64,000 nucleotides of DNA from Haliea sp. (GCA_024642265.1 JAHEBL010000009.1:1-64000); one strand, 5' to 3'. Shown: positions 17,599-27,492, numbered from the stretch's first letter. Made by a program: numbers and translations. Notes: a model not told the origin generated them from the sequence alone.

Positions 17599-19197
17599 CT
17601 ATCCGGCGATCGAGTGAGCCCGCCGCAAGGCCGGTTTGTCGATTTTACCTGACGCATTCAGCGGCAGGCTCGCCACCCGTATCCAGCGGCGTGGCGTTTT
17701 GTAAGGGGCGAGAAAGCGCCTGCAGTGCTCGCTGAGCTCACCGTCACTGGCCTCAGCATCGAGTTGCAGCACAACGCAAATCGACTCTCCCCACTGCTGG
17801 TCCGGCAGACCTATCACCGCGCAGTCCCTTACCGCCGGATGGCGGCGCAACACTTCCTCCACCTCCCTGGACGCCACATTTTCGCCGCCGCTGATGATCA
17901 TGTCTTTCTTGCGATCAACGATGTAGAGGTAACCCTCGGCGTCAAACCGGCCTATATCCCCGGTGTGCAACCAGCCATCAACAATCGCCCGGGCAGTGTC
18001 CTCAGGCCGGTTCCAGTATCCCTTCATACACTGGCGGCCCTTGACCAGGATTTCGCCGCTCTCGCCAGCCTCACACAGCCGGCCATTCTCATCGAGCAGC
18101 CTGATCTCAACAGTCGGGAGCGGCTTGCCCACCGATTGCAACAGTTCAGCCCGCGTATCAGCCGCCAGCCGGTGATCCGCGACAGTCAGGAAAGCGGCGC
18201 TGCCGGATAATTCCGTCATACCATAACTCTGGCAGAGCCCCACACCCGTCTCCGCCAGCAGCCGCCTGAGCAGGGTCTGCGGCATGGCGGACGCGCCATA
18301 GCCGATGGTGCGCACCGACTGCAAATCGGCGGGACTGAAATCGGGATGATCCAGCAACATGGCGATCATGGTCGGAGCTAGGGACATGGTCGTCACCCGC
18401 AGCTCGCGACAGGCAGCAAGCGTAGTTGCCGCATCGAAGGACCTGACCAGTACCACCGCGGCGCCATATTGGTGCTGCAACAGGACGTTGTGCGCGGCGA
18501 CATGGAAAAGGGGAAATGGGTATAGATATTTGTCGGTGGCCTCCACCGGCCGCCCCAGTGCGGCGGAACGCAAACCCGCCATGAATGACTCGTGGGTCAG
18601 CACCGCACCCTTGGGACGCCCGGTGGAGCCCGACGTATACAGTATCCACACCGGGTCAGTGGGATCGGTGCGAGGCAGCTCGACAGCAGGCCCGCTCTCG
18701 AGCCACCGCTGATAGCCGGCTCCCAGGTCGATGACGGCCATATCAGCAGCAAGCTCCTGCTGGCCCAGCAGGGGTTGCAGCAATTCGGGGTCGCCGAACA
18801 GGGTGGTCACCCCGGCAGATTGCAACTGGTATGCCAGCTCGGCCGGCGCCAGCCTTGCATTGAGTGGCACCAGCACCCTGCCACTGGCGGGCACGGCATA
18901 GATCAGCTCGATAAACTCCGGGCAGTTCCAGGCCAGCACCGCTACCCGATCTCCCACGGCGCCCGTGCCGGCCAGGCGGGCCGCCAGCGCCAGCACCCGG
19001 TTATTCATTGAGGCGTAGGTGGTCGCCTTACCATGCCACCAAAGGGCAACCCCATCGGGCTGGCGCTCGGCTTGTATAGCAAGCAGTTGCTGCAGTGTGT
19101 CGCAGGGGGCCGTAAGGGCTGGCACGCTTACCTCGGATAGCTTGTTGATCGATGAACCGCTGCGATTATCAGATTGCAGGTGCTCCCCGGCAAGCAT
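17599..19197 (-). CDS. AMP-dependent acyl-CoA synthetase/ligase
   Basis: 532 residues. All ANL-superfamily motifs are visible: the P-loop YTSGSTGRPKG, the YGMTE motif, GWLHTGD, and C-terminal NASGKIDK with catalytic Lys. It activates a carboxylic acid (probably medium or long chain or aromatic) with ATP and CoA. The N-terminus is uncertain: GTG at 19125, preceded by GAGG, would give a start just before ALTAPCDTLQQLL, more usual for the family. Nearby SDR, CaiB and enoyl-CoA hydratase genes suggest a shared CoA-ester catabolic theme. Confidence 0.9.
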   Translation of the reverse strand: MLAGEHLQSDNRSGSSINKLSEVSVPALTAPCDTLQQLLAIQAERQPDGVALWWHGKATTYASMNNRVLALAARLAGTGAVGDRVAVLAWNCPEFIELIYAVPASGRVLVPLNARLAPAELAYQLQSAGVTTLFGDPELLQPLLGQQELAADMAVIDLGAGYQRWLESGPAVELPRTDPTDPVWILYTSGSTGRPKGAVLTHESFMAGLRSAALGRPVEATDKYLYPFPLFHVAAHNVLLQHQYGAAVVLVRSFDAATTLAACRELRVTTMSLAPTMIAMLLDHPDFSPADLQSVRTIGYGASAMPQTLLRRLLAETGVGLCQSYGMTELSGSAAFLTVADHRLAADTRAELLQSVGKPLPTVEIRLLDENGRLCEAGESGEILVKGRQCMKGYWNRPEDTARAIVDGWLHTGDIGRFDAEGYLYIVDRKKDMIISGGENVASREVEEVLRRHPAVRDCAVIGLPDQQWGESICVVLQLDAEASDGELSEHCRRFLAPYKTPRRWIRVASLPLNASGKIDKPALRRAHSIAG

Positions 19198-19218
19198 GCC
19201 ATCGCGGCAAAACTCCCA

Positions 19219-20109
19219 TCAGGGTGAAACCTGCCTGTTGGCGGCGCGGAACCATGTGCGACTCGCGGTCATATTCAGGGCCAGTCCCGCAAATATCAAC
19301 ACCATGGCCAACAGTTTCCACCAGGGCATCGGTTCCGCTAGCAACACCGCTGACGCCGACATGCCGAACACCGGGACCAGCAGGGCCCAGGGAGTTACCG
19401 TCGCTGCTGTATAACGGTTGAGCAGCATATTCCAGAGGCCGTAACCGATCATCGTATTGCCGACACTTTGCCAGACCACCACGGACCAGGCCTTCCAACT
19501 GGCCTGCATCAGGTCCCCCGCAATACCGTCGAACCCATACGAATAAAGTGCCATCAGCGCCAGGGGCGGGACCGAGAACAGCGACGACCAGACCAGGAAA
19601 GCCAGGATGTCGACATCACCAGCCCTTTTAATGATCATGTTGCCACAGGCCCAACTGGCGGCGGCGACCAGCGCCACGGCAACGCCCAGATGCGTGGTTT
19701 GGCCGTCGGTATACCCGATAATCAGGGCCAGGCCGAGGAAAGACACACACAATGCGACGACTTGCTGGCGCCTGACGGTTTCGTTTGCCAGCACCAGTGC
19801 CAACAGCACTGTAAAGAACACCTGCATCTGCAAAAGCAGGGATGCCAGGCCGGGTGTGATATTGTCACGCATGACCCAGTACAGCAGGCCGAACTGGCCA
19901 AAGCCGATAAACAGGCCATAGCTGGCCAGGTTCACCCATGACGTTCGGGGTCTGGGAATAACAAGAATCAGGGGAAACGCGACCAGCACAAAACGCAGCA
20001 TCGCGAATGTAAAAGGTTCCAGTTCATCCAGGCCATAACGAATAAAGACAAAATTGGTGCCCCATATAAAGGCGACCAGGAGCGCGACACACTGGTGAAC
20101 AATTCTCAA
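19219..20109 (-). CDS. EamA/DMT-family transporter
   Basis: 296 residues with about ten TM helices in two repeats and the EamA features FIWGTNFVFIRYG near the N-terminus and LLVPVFGMSASAVLLAEP in the second repeat. These drug/metabolite transporters export amino acids, nucleosides or other small molecules; specificity cannot be read. Start is TTG 20109 with GGGAAG upstream. It lies 21 bases before the acyl-CoA ligase gene on the same strand and may be cotranscribed with it. Confidence 0.9.
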   Translation of the reverse strand: MRIVHQCVALLVAFIWGTNFVFIRYGLDELEPFTFAMLRFVLVAFPLILVIPRPRTSWVNLASYGLFIGFGQFGLLYWVMRDNITPGLASLLLQMQVFFTVLLALVLANETVRRQQVVALCVSFLGLALIIGYTDGQTTHLGVAVALVAAASWACGNMIIKRAGDVDILAFLVWSSLFSVPPLALMALYSYGFDGIAGDLMQASWKAWSVVVWQSVGNTMIGYGLWNMLLNRYTAATVTPWALLVPVFGMSASAVLLAEPMPWWKLLAMVLIFAGLALNMTASRTWFRAANRQVSP

Positions 20110-20273
20110 TACGGCTTCCCGCTACACTGTAAGCGTCAAATTAATGCGTGTACCAGGATGGACATTACCACGCTATCCTTGGGAGGTTGCTAAATTCTCC
20201 ACTGGCATATACCAGCCGGCCAAAGTCCAGGGCTCAAACAGACATTAATCAGTTCAACAACAGGGGTGCACCA

Positions 20274-21041
20274 ATGCCAGTCAAAAAGCGCAGGGTCATT
20301 ATTGTCACCGGATCATCCTCGGGTATCGGCGCAGCCGTGGCGCGTCTTGCCGCCGGACGCGGCTACAACGTGCTGGTCAACTACAACAGCAACCGGGCGG
20401 GGGCCGATGCGGTGGTGGCAGAATGCCGAGCACTGGGAGCAGAAGCGATAGCGGTAGGTGCCGACGTGGCGGACGACGGTGATTGCCGCAAGCTGGCAGC
20501 GGCCGCAGAGGAAGCCTGGGGGCGCATAGACGTGCTGGTCAACAACGCGGGCACCACGAAACTCTGTCCGCACAGTGATCTGGACGGGCTGGATGCCGAG
20601 GATTTCCACCGCCTCTACGCCGTCAACAGTATCGGCGCTTTCCAGATGATTCGCGCGGTTGTGCCGGTTATGAAACAGACCGGGGGCTCCATCGTCAACG
20701 TCGCCTCGGTGGCGGGCCTGATCGGTGTCGGTACCAGCCTGGCCTACGCCTGCTCCAAGGCGGCATTGCTCGCCATCAACAAGTCCATGGCGCGCAATCT
20801 CGGGCCAGAGATCAGGGTAAACGCGGTCTGCCCGGGATTCGTCGAAGGCGAGTGGCTGCAGGGCCTCCTGGGTGAGGAAATGTACGGCGCCGTCAAGGGC
20901 CACTACCAAACCCGGGCCTCTACCGGGCAGGTAATGACTCCGGAGACCGTCGCGGAAAATATCTGGTTTTTTGCCGATGGCGCGCCCAATGTCACCGGCG
21001 AGCATCTGTTGATGGACGGCGGCGCGACCCTGCCCTACTGA
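20274..21041 (+). CDS. Classical short-chain dehydrogenase/reductase
   Basis: 255 residues from ATG 20274, with AGGGG upstream; an earlier in-frame ATG (20148) adds unrelated residues. TGSSSGIG (cofactor loop), NNAG, and the catalytic YACSK are all present, with Ser before the tyrosine. The C-terminal DGGATLPY is normal. It oxidises or reduces an alcohol/ketone with NAD(P); substrate unknown. It is divergent from the DMT transporter and convergent with the CaiB gene. Confidence 0.92.
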   Translation: MPVKKRRVIIVTGSSSGIGAAVARLAAGRGYNVLVNYNSNRAGADAVVAECRALGAEAIAVGADVADDGDCRKLAAAAEEAWGRIDVLVNNAGTTKLCPHSDLDGLDAEDFHRLYAVNSIGAFQMIRAVVPVMKQTGGSIVNVASVAGLIGVGTSLAYACSKAALLAINKSMARNLGPEIRVNAVCPGFVEGEWLQGLLGEEMYGAVKGHYQTRASTGQVMTPETVAENIWFFADGAPNVTGEHLLMDGGATLPY

Positions 21042-21059
21042 GCGGGGCCACCCCCACCA

Positions 21060-22271
21060 TCAACCGATGATTCCCCTTGCCTGCAGGTCGGCTATGGTCC
21101 CGGCCTCGACGCCGAAATCACTGAGAATCTGCACACTGTGCTCCCCGACCTCCGGTGCCGGGGAGGGCTGGCTCTTGCGCGCCCCGGTCACATACAGGGG
21201 ACTGTCCACGGTGCGGCCGCTGTCGTCGCTGAAATCGCTGAGCAATCCGGCAGCAGCAACCTGCACATCCGCGCAGTGGTCGGCTGCTTTGGCGATGCGA
21301 CCGCAGGTGATGCCCCACTGGGCAAAGTTGGCCTCCCAGTGGTCCCAGTCCTGCTGGGCGATGACCTCACGGACCAGGTCTGTCAGCTCCCGATTGTGCT
21401 GGTGACGCGTCGCCATGGTCGCGAAGCGCGTATCCTCCAGCCACTCTTCATGGCCGAGGCAGCGGGCCAGGCGGGGCCATGCCGCGTCCTGCACCTGGGG
21501 CAATATGGTCAGGAGGAACCAGCGGTCATCCCGGCATCGGTAGATCTGGGTGAAGGCGCTGACCTTGTCCTGATCCAGGCGCTTGTCCATATTCGCACCG
21601 TCCAGGGCCGCCTGAACCATAAAGCCGTTGGACCACAGGCCGTTCGCCAGGAGCGAACTACCCACCATGGCGCCCTGCCCGGTGCGCTGGCGCTGGTAGA
21701 GGGCAGTGACAATGGCCCCGTAAAGGCTACAGGACGCCATATGGTCACCCATGCCCGGCACGGAGAGCGCCGGAGGGGTATCGCCGGAGGCCCGCACGCT
21801 GTCCATCAACCCCGAGCGCGCCCACCAGGCGGTGGCGTCGTAGCCGCTACTGCCCGCCTCCGGGCCCGACTCGCCGTAGGGGGTAAAAGAGGCGTAAATC
21901 AGCTTCGGGTTGATCGCGCTGACATCGCTGTAGCGCAGCCGCAGGCTTTCCCGCACGCCCAGCGGATAGTTGGTTATGAAAACGTCAGCCCGGCGCACGA
22001 GCAGGTCCAGCATCTCCCGACCTTCCGGCTGCTTGAGATCGACGCTCAGGCTTTGCTTGCCCCGGTTGGTCAGCCGCCAGGGGTAGTTGAGATCACAGGT
22101 GGGTACCCCGGGCAGCTGTCGCAGGCGGCGATAACCGTCCCCGCTGCCGGGCGGTTCTATCTTGATAACCCGGGCACCAAAATCCGACAGAATCGTGCCT
22201 GCGGCGGGGCCGGCTATGAAGCTGGCGCAGTCGATAACCAGCAGGTCGCTGAAAAGAGATTGTTCCGCCAT
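21060..22271 (-). CDS. CaiB/BaiF family III CoA-transferase
   Basis: 403 residues from ATG 22271, with AGGTGA seven bases upstream. The family core is clear: LVIDCASFIAGPAAG, the KIEPPGSGD loop and VPGMGDHMASCSLYGAI with Asp176 as the expected catalytic aspartate. Family III transferases move CoA between carboxylic acids. The enoyl-CoA hydratase-family gene lies about 105 bases upstream on the same strand, so both may form one CoA-ester operon. Confidence 0.92.
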   Translation of the reverse strand: MAEQSLFSDLLVIDCASFIAGPAAGTILSDFGARVIKIEPPGSGDGYRRLRQLPGVPTCDLNYPWRLTNRGKQSLSVDLKQPEGREMLDLLVRRADVFITNYPLGVRESLRLRYSDVSAINPKLIYASFTPYGESGPEAGSSGYDATAWWARSGLMDSVRASGDTPPALSVPGMGDHMASCSLYGAIVTALYQRQRTGQGAMVGSSLLANGLWSNGFMVQAALDGANMDKRLDQDKVSAFTQIYRCRDDRWFLLTILPQVQDAAWPRLARCLGHEEWLEDTRFATMATRHQHNRELTDLVREVIAQQDWDHWEANFAQWGITCGRIAKAADHCADVQVAAAGLLSDFSDDSGRTVDSPLYVTGARKSQPSPAPEVGEHSVQILSDFGVEAGTIADLQARGIIG

Positions 22272-22376
22272 GTGTACGCTCACCTGAGAAGTATTTTGGT
22301 GTTCACCCTGTGGTCATGAGCATAGACGGGATCGCCCGGCTTGTCCTGCCCTGGACCGATTCCCCCTGGCACCCCG

Positions 22377-23231
22377 TCATTCCTCGCGGTTACGACCCTG
22401 GGGAATATTGCGGCCGCTGTCGCGCCATTCCACCGCCGCCGCAAAGCCATGGGCTTCGGCATAGTCCTTGAACCAGGCCCCCTCCGGCGAGTGACGGGTT
22501 ATGCCGTCGAACAGTGTGGCGATCATCTGGGTGTTGGCCAGCCCCATATTGTCGTAAGCCTGGTTGATCATGAGTTTTTGCATCATCAGCTGGTTGCGCG
22601 GCACCCCGGCCATGCGCTCGGCCAATTGCATCACCCGATCCTCCAGAGCCGGGGGTTCGACCGCATCGAGCACCAGCCCCATCTCCTTGGCTTCCCGGCC
22701 TGTGACCAGGTCCCCGGTAAGCAGCATACGCTTGGCTTTCTCGGCGCCGAGACGATAGACCCACATGGCCGTGGTGGGGCAGCCCCAAACCCGCGCGGGG
22801 GGATAGCCGATGCGGGCATCCTCCTCCATGATCACGAAATCGCAGGCAAGGGCGATATCGGAGCCGCCGGCAACCGCCACATGGTGCACCTTGGCTATGG
22901 TGGGTTTGTAACTGCGCCAGAGAGAACTGAAATGGTCGGTGCAGGCCTTCATGAAGCGATAATCCCGCATCGGGTCCCAGGGCATCTCCTGGACCCCGGC
23001 ATTCTCACCCGGTTTCTCGGCAAATTCCTTCAGGTCGTAGCCTGAGCAGAAGCCCCCGCCCGCCCCCTGCAGGATAATCACGTGCACCCCGTCATCGTCA
23101 TTGGCTTTTGCCACCGCGGCGGAGATCTCCGCGGGCATTTGCGCGGAGATGGCATTCAGGCGTTCCGGCCGATCGAGGGTAATGCGGGCGATGCGGCCTT
23201 GAGTTTCATAGCGCAGGGAAGAAAAGGTCAC
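22377..23231 (-). CDS. Enoyl-CoA hydratase/isomerase family protein
   Basis: 284 residues. I chose GTG 23231 because GAGGA sits 7 bases upstream and the protein then begins at the canonical crotonase strand; an ATG at 23339 would add 36 unusual residues. LDRPERLNAIS, the oxyanion segment GGGFCSGYDL, and VAGGSDIALACDFVIMEEDARIGYPPARVWG mark the crotonase superfamily. At the second acidic position usual in hydratases the sequence reads WGCPTT, so the exact reaction (hydration, isomerisation, hydrolysis) is uncertain. It probably acts with the adjacent CaiB-type transferase. Confidence 0.9.
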   Translation of the reverse strand: MTFSSLRYETQGRIARITLDRPERLNAISAQMPAEISAAVAKANDDDGVHVIILQGAGGGFCSGYDLKEFAEKPGENAGVQEMPWDPMRDYRFMKACTDHFSSLWRSYKPTIAKVHHVAVAGGSDIALACDFVIMEEDARIGYPPARVWGCPTTAMWVYRLGAEKAKRMLLTGDLVTGREAKEMGLVLDAVEPPALEDRVMQLAERMAGVPRNQLMMQKLMINQAYDNMGLANTQMIATLFDGITRHSPEGAWFKDYAEAHGFAAAVEWRDSGRNIPQGRNREE

Positions 23232-23448
23232 GGTCGTATCCTCGGTAATTTCAGGTAATTTAACACGCCGGACTCGATAGACAAGCCGCGCCAGAGACGG
23301 TGGCCACGCCAACAGCTTTGCGCACACGATGCGAACCACTACACTAAGCTGTCACTGATTCTCGGTGGTACAAGCGATTATTTGTGCCAGCTACAGAATA
23401 AACGCCTGCCGGCCCGGTCGCCCCCGCGGCGTTGAGAAGGAAACGACT

Positions 23449-24078
23449 ATGACGATGATGAAAGCCCTGGTCCTGGTCAGTTGCATCGCCCTGGCGGGCG
23501 CGGCACTGGGCGATGAGTCTGCGCCGGAAGCCGCGCTTGACAGTTTTCACCGGGCCGCTGCCAACGCGGATACTGCAGCCTACCTCGCGGCAATGACGGA
23601 CGACGTGGTATTCCTGGGCACCGATGGCAGTGAACGCTGGCAGGGCAGCGAGTTTCGCGATTTCGCCGCGGCTCATTTCAGCGCCGGCCGGGGCTGGACC
23701 TATGTTCCCGTGCAACGCGATATTACCGTTTCAGCCAACGGCGACATCGCCTGGTTTGACGAGCTGCTGCAAAATGACGGGCTGGGTACCTGTCGCGGCA
23801 GTGGCGTGCTGGTGAAATCAGTGAACGGCTGGAAGATCGCGCAATACAACCTGAGCGTCCCCATACCCAATGCCATTGTGCGCGATGTTGCCACCGACAT
23901 CGCGGCGCTGCAGTCGGCGCCGGGCACAGTCGACCGCGCTGCGGCTGCGGGTGCTGCAAGCGTATCGTCCGCTTCCGCCGCGGGTGTTCCTGCGGTCGAC
24001 CCGGAGCCGGCGGAAACGGCAACCCGGGATGGTTGTTCAAAGAAACGGTTCAAGACAAACAGGAAAGCCGGCTGCTAG
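23449..24078 (+). CDS. Secreted SnoaL/NTF2-like protein with cationic C-terminal tail
   Basis: 209 residues from ATG 23449, with AAGGA upstream. A Sec signal peptide (residues 1-22) precedes an NTF2/SnoaL-like (DUF4440-type) domain, about 26-145, with LDSFHRAAANADTAAYLAAM, VVFLGTDGSERWQG and a GSGVLVKSVNGWKIAQYNLS end. It is followed by an Ala/Ser/Pro-rich linker and a tail with DGCSKKRFKTNRKAGC, two cysteines around a basic patch. The core resembles ketosteroid-isomerase-like proteins without an obvious catalytic set. The tail is unusual for the family. Confidence 0.8.
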   Translation: MTMMKALVLVSCIALAGAALGDESAPEAALDSFHRAAANADTAAYLAAMTDDVVFLGTDGSERWQGSEFRDFAAAHFSAGRGWTYVPVQRDITVSANGDIAWFDELLQNDGLGTCRGSGVLVKSVNGWKIAQYNLSVPIPNAIVRDVATDIAALQSAPGTVDRAAAAGAASVSSASAAGVPAVDPEPAETATRDGCSKKRFKTNRKAGC

Positions 24079-24116
24079 CCGGGCAACCGGGGGAGCTACA
24101 CCACTGGGGATGACCC

Positions 24117-25394
24117 ATGTCCGCACCGAGACCATCCAGCTTCATACTTATCCTGCTGACCAGCCTTTATTTTTCCCAGGGCTTGCCCGCCGGACTGCTG
24201 GCCCATGCGCTGCCCGCGCTGCTGCGCCAGCACCAGGTGTCACTGGAGTTCATCGGCTACCTTGAGTTGCTGGCACTGCCCTGGATGCTGAAATTCATCT
24301 GGGCTCCCTACGTGGACCGGTTTCACTTTCGCAGCACAGGCCCCCACCGCAGCTGGATACTACCGATGCAGGGGGCCGTCATTCTCCTGCTGCTGGCCCT
24401 GAGCCAATTCGATCCCGGGCTGATATTCGGTTCCTATCTGGTGCCTTTTTTCGCCATCCTAATCTTGTTCAATATGTGCTCCGCCACCCAGGATATCGCC
24501 ACCGATGGCCTCACGGTGAAGCTGCTGCCCAGCGAGTGGCGGGGCCTGGGCAACAGCATCCAGGTATCGGGTTACAAGCTGGGAATGATTATCGGCGGCA
24601 GCCTGCTGTTGCTGGCTATAGACCGTATCGGCTGGCAGGCCAGTTTTGTCGTCCTCGCGGGCCTGCTGGGGCTGCTGACCCTGCCCGCTCTGGTGTTTCG
24701 GGAGCGACCGGACATCAATTCGCCCGGGCCAAACGACCCGGCGCCCGCTTCTCCTGCCTTTTCCTGGGAGAGCAATCTCGACTTCTTCAGGCAGCCACAA
24801 ATTGCCCTGTGGCTAGTGGTGTTGATGTCTTACAAACTCGGTGATGCCTTCGGCTCCGGCATGGTGAAACCCATGCTGGTGGATGCCGGCCTGACGCTTT
24901 CGGCCATCGGCAGTCTCAGCCTGGCGTCCTCGGTCGCCGGCATGCTGGCCGCCATCGTCGGCGGCCTTCTTTACTACCGTCTCGGACCGCGCCTGACCTT
25001 GCTGGGATTCGGGCTGCTACAGGCCATTGGTATTGGTGGTTTCGCTGTTATCGCCTCGGGCCATGCCCAGATGAGCACTATTTATGGGGTGATGCTGTTC
25101 GAGCAGATGGCTGATGGCATGTCTACTGTTGTCCTGTTTGCGCTGATGATGGACCAGTGCAGGGAGAATCACGAGGGTGCAGACTACAGCCTGCAGACCT
25201 GTTGCCAGGTCATTCTGTCGGGGTTGGTTGGCATGGCCTCGGGCTGGGTGGCCAGCCGGGTGGGCTACGAATCGCTGTTCCTTACCGCGGGCCTGCTGGG
25301 CGCCGTGGTGCTGGTGCCGGCGTGGTATTTCCTCAATCGCAGGCCCATAGCCCAACGCCTGGAGAGCCCGCGTGCTACAGGGACAACGCGGTAG
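24117..25394 (+). CDS. MFS transporter, AmpG-like
   Basis: 425 residues, about twelve TM helices. The opening LYFSQGLPAGLLAHALPALLRQ and LPWMLKFIWAPYVDR are characteristic of AmpG/acetyl-CoA-transporter-like MFS proteins, which import cell-wall muropeptides or related compounds. The gene starts 38 bases after the SnoaL-like gene and may be cotranscribed. True AmpG function is not certain. Confidence 0.88.
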   Translation: MSAPRPSSFILILLTSLYFSQGLPAGLLAHALPALLRQHQVSLEFIGYLELLALPWMLKFIWAPYVDRFHFRSTGPHRSWILPMQGAVILLLLALSQFDPGLIFGSYLVPFFAILILFNMCSATQDIATDGLTVKLLPSEWRGLGNSIQVSGYKLGMIIGGSLLLLAIDRIGWQASFVVLAGLLGLLTLPALVFRERPDINSPGPNDPAPASPAFSWESNLDFFRQPQIALWLVVLMSYKLGDAFGSGMVKPMLVDAGLTLSAIGSLSLASSVAGMLAAIVGGLLYYRLGPRLTLLGFGLLQAIGIGGFAVIASGHAQMSTIYGVMLFEQMADGMSTVVLFALMMDQCRENHEGADYSLQTCCQVILSGLVGMASGWVASRVGYESLFLTAGLLGAVVLVPAWYFLNRRPIAQRLESPRATGTTR

Positions 25395-25454
25395 CTACTC
25401 TCTCAAGCGGTTTTTCGGTACATTGGGTATTCACCTCACAAGCCGGGAGCCGAT

Positions 25455-25673
25455 ATGGACCTCATGGAAATCTCTGAAAAACGTAAAATGGGCAGGGAAG
25501 AAGCGGCAAAATTCCTGCACACGATCGCCGACTCCCTGGCCCGCCAGAATGCGTTGGATCTCATCCGCAACGGCATCAAGATACATGTCAAGGTGCCCGA
25601 TGAAGTCACGCTCGAACTTGAAGTCGAGATAGAAAGCGATGAATCCAGCATCGAGATAGAGATCAGCTGGTAG
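25455..25673 (+). CDS. Amphi-Trp domain protein
   Basis: 72 residues: a helical first half (EISEKRKMGREEAAKFLHTIADSL) and a beta-rich, strongly acidic second half of alternating charged/hydrophobic residues ending in the invariant EIEISW. This is the small amphi-Trp family, whose function is unknown. ATG 25455 is supported by length and by the family's usual beginning. Gene follows an MFS transporter by 60 bases and precedes a VOC protein by 21. Confidence 0.85.
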   Translation: MDLMEISEKRKMGREEAAKFLHTIADSLARQNALDLIRNGIKIHVKVPDEVTLELEVEIESDESSIEIEISW

Positions 25674-25694
25674 GGGTATTTCGGGTCCGTCGAT

Positions 25695-26111
25695 ATGATT
25701 AACGTAGCCGGTCTGGATCACGTGGTTTTACGCACATCCCGCATGGATGAGATGCTGTATTTTTACGGCACCGTTCTGGGCTGCCCGGTGGAACGGGAGC
25801 TGTCCCCTGAGTTCGGACTGGTGCAGTTGCGGGCGGGCTCCGCGCTGATCGACCTGGTGGCCGTCGACAGTGAACTGGGCCGTGCCGGGGGTGGACCACC
25901 CACGGAAGGTGAAAACAATATGGATCATTTTTGCCTGCAGATAGAGCCACAGCCAGAGGAGGCAATCAGTCAATATCTGGCGTCGCACGGTGTCGAGGCC
26001 GGAAAGTTCGAGCGCCGCTACGGTGCCCAGGGGTACGGTAACTCCATCTACCTGCGCGATCCCGAGGGTAATATCGTCGAGCTGCGCAACTCAATAGATA
26101 CCAGCCAGTGA
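25695..26111 (+). CDS. VOC/glyoxalase superfamily protein
   Basis: 138 residues with one vicinal-oxygen-chelate layout: LDHVVLRTSRMDEMLYFYGTVLG at the N-terminus, a central MDHFCLQIEP, and LRDPEGNIVELRN at the C-terminus. His9, His and Glu near the ends would be the metal ligands. It may isomerise a thiohemiacetal, act as a dioxygenase or confer resistance; not decidable. It is 21 bases after the amphi-Trp gene. Confidence 0.9.
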   Translation: MINVAGLDHVVLRTSRMDEMLYFYGTVLGCPVERELSPEFGLVQLRAGSALIDLVAVDSELGRAGGGPPTEGENNMDHFCLQIEPQPEEAISQYLASHGVEAGKFERRYGAQGYGNSIYLRDPEGNIVELRNSIDTSQ

Positions 26112-26154
26112 CCTTTTTATAGCCATTGTCCGTATATAACCCGCATCGTCATGG

Positions 26155-27492
26155 ATGGGAATCGCGTTGGTTGCCCAGTTATTAAAAACACGCCTGGTAC
26201 CGGACCTGTCCGAGTTACTGGAGCCCGATGAGGACGCCCGGGTCTGCAAGGAGATCCCGGCGGCGGCCTGTCGTGAGCAACCTCACAGCCGGCTTGTCCA
26301 CATAACCGCCCTGACCCTGACCAAGATGGGCGATAGCCTGGTTGATGCCAAGCTGACCCTCACCTGGTTACTCGGCGCGCTCGGTGCCCCCACCGCCATG
26401 GTGGGCGCTCTGGTACCAGTGCGGGAGTCGCTGGCGCTACTGCCGCAACTGGCGGTGGGGCAGTGGATCAGGGAACACCCGGTGCGCAAGGGATTCTGGA
26501 TTATCGGCAGCCTGGTGCAGGCATGTGCCCTGCTGGCGATGGCTCTGGTCGCGGCGTTCCTGCAGGGCGCTGCGGCGGGGTGGTGCATTATCGCGGCCCT
26601 GGCACTGTTTTCCATCGGGCGGGGTGTTACCTCCGTCGCCGCAAAAGACGTGCTTGGCAAGACCGTGGACAAGAGCAGGCGCGGCAGCGTGAGCGGGATT
26701 GCCACGTCGATTTCAGGGCTGGCAGCCATCGGCATGGGCGCTGCGCTGCTATGGTTTGGTGCGCCCCGGGGCAGCGAGCCCCTCGTCATACTGCTGTGCG
26801 TCGCCGCCGTTCTCTGGCTGGCGGCCTGCGCGGTCTACGCCACGTTGCGTGAGCAGCCCGGAGCCACGGAGGGTGGCAAGCAGGGGCTTCAAGGAATCCT
26901 GGACAACCTCAGCGATACCTGGAGAAATACACAGCTGCGCAGCTTCCTGGCCACCCGCACCCTGTTGATCAGCAGTGGTCTCGCCGCGCCATTCTATGTC
27001 AGCCTGGCCAGCCAGCGTGGCCAGCAGCAACTGGGCGAGCTGGGCTTGCTTGTGCTGATGGCGGGCGTCGCCAACCTGGTAAGTGGTCGCGTATGGGGTC
27101 GCCTGTCTGACCGCTCCAGCCGCTGGACAATGGCGATTGGCGGCGGCCTCTGCGCAGCACTGTCGCTGACCGTAGCCAGCGCCGTCGGTCTGGATTGGGC
27201 AATCGGCAAGGCCGCGCTGTGGTACGGACTGGTGATTTTCGTGTTCTACCTCGGCCACGCGGCCATCAGGCTGGGCCGCAAAACCTACCTGGTGGATATG
27301 GCAACACCGGAAAATCGCGCCCAGCTGGTGGCCGTCAGCAATACCCTGATCGGCGTTCTGTTACTGGTGATAGGCGGACTCTCATCCTGGCTGTCACACC
27401 TGGGCATCCTGCCCGTGCTCTACTGCCTGGGCGCAATGAGCGCGGCCGGTGCACTGATGGCCCTGCGGCTGCCTCCAATTGAGCGCGACTGA
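26155..27492 (+). CDS. MFS transporter
   Basis: 445 residues with about twelve TM segments after a 50-residue soluble N-terminus. The loops between helices carry the expected basic motifs (GQWIREHPVRKG, SGRVWGRLSDRSSRW). Substrate unknown. It lies 43 bases after the VOC gene and 45 before the M3 peptidase, so it may be part of a same-strand run from 24.1 to 29.3 kb. Confidence 0.88.
   Translation: MGIALVAQLLKTRLVPDLSELLEPDEDARVCKEIPAAACREQPHSRLVHITALTLTKMGDSLVDAKLTLTWLLGALGAPTAMVGALVPVRESLALLPQLAVGQWIREHPVRKGFWIIGSLVQACALLAMALVAAFLQGAAAGWCIIAALALFSIGRGVTSVAAKDVLGKTVDKSRRGSVSGIATSISGLAAIGMGAALLWFGAPRGSEPLVILLCVAAVLWLAACAVYATLREQPGATEGGKQGLQGILDNLSDTWRNTQLRSFLATRTLLISSGLAAPFYVSLASQRGQQQLGELGLLVLMAGVANLVSGRVWGRLSDRSSRWTMAIGGGLCAALSLTVASAVGLDWAIGKAALWYGLVIFVFYLGHAAIRLGRKTYLVDMATPENRAQLVAVSNTLIGVLLLVIGGLSSWLSHLGILPVLYCLGAMSAAGALMALRLPPIERD

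Noticed and set aside
21138-22319. 393-codon plus-strand open frame
   Set aside because: Antisense to the well-supported CaiB gene; low-complexity composition, no domain.
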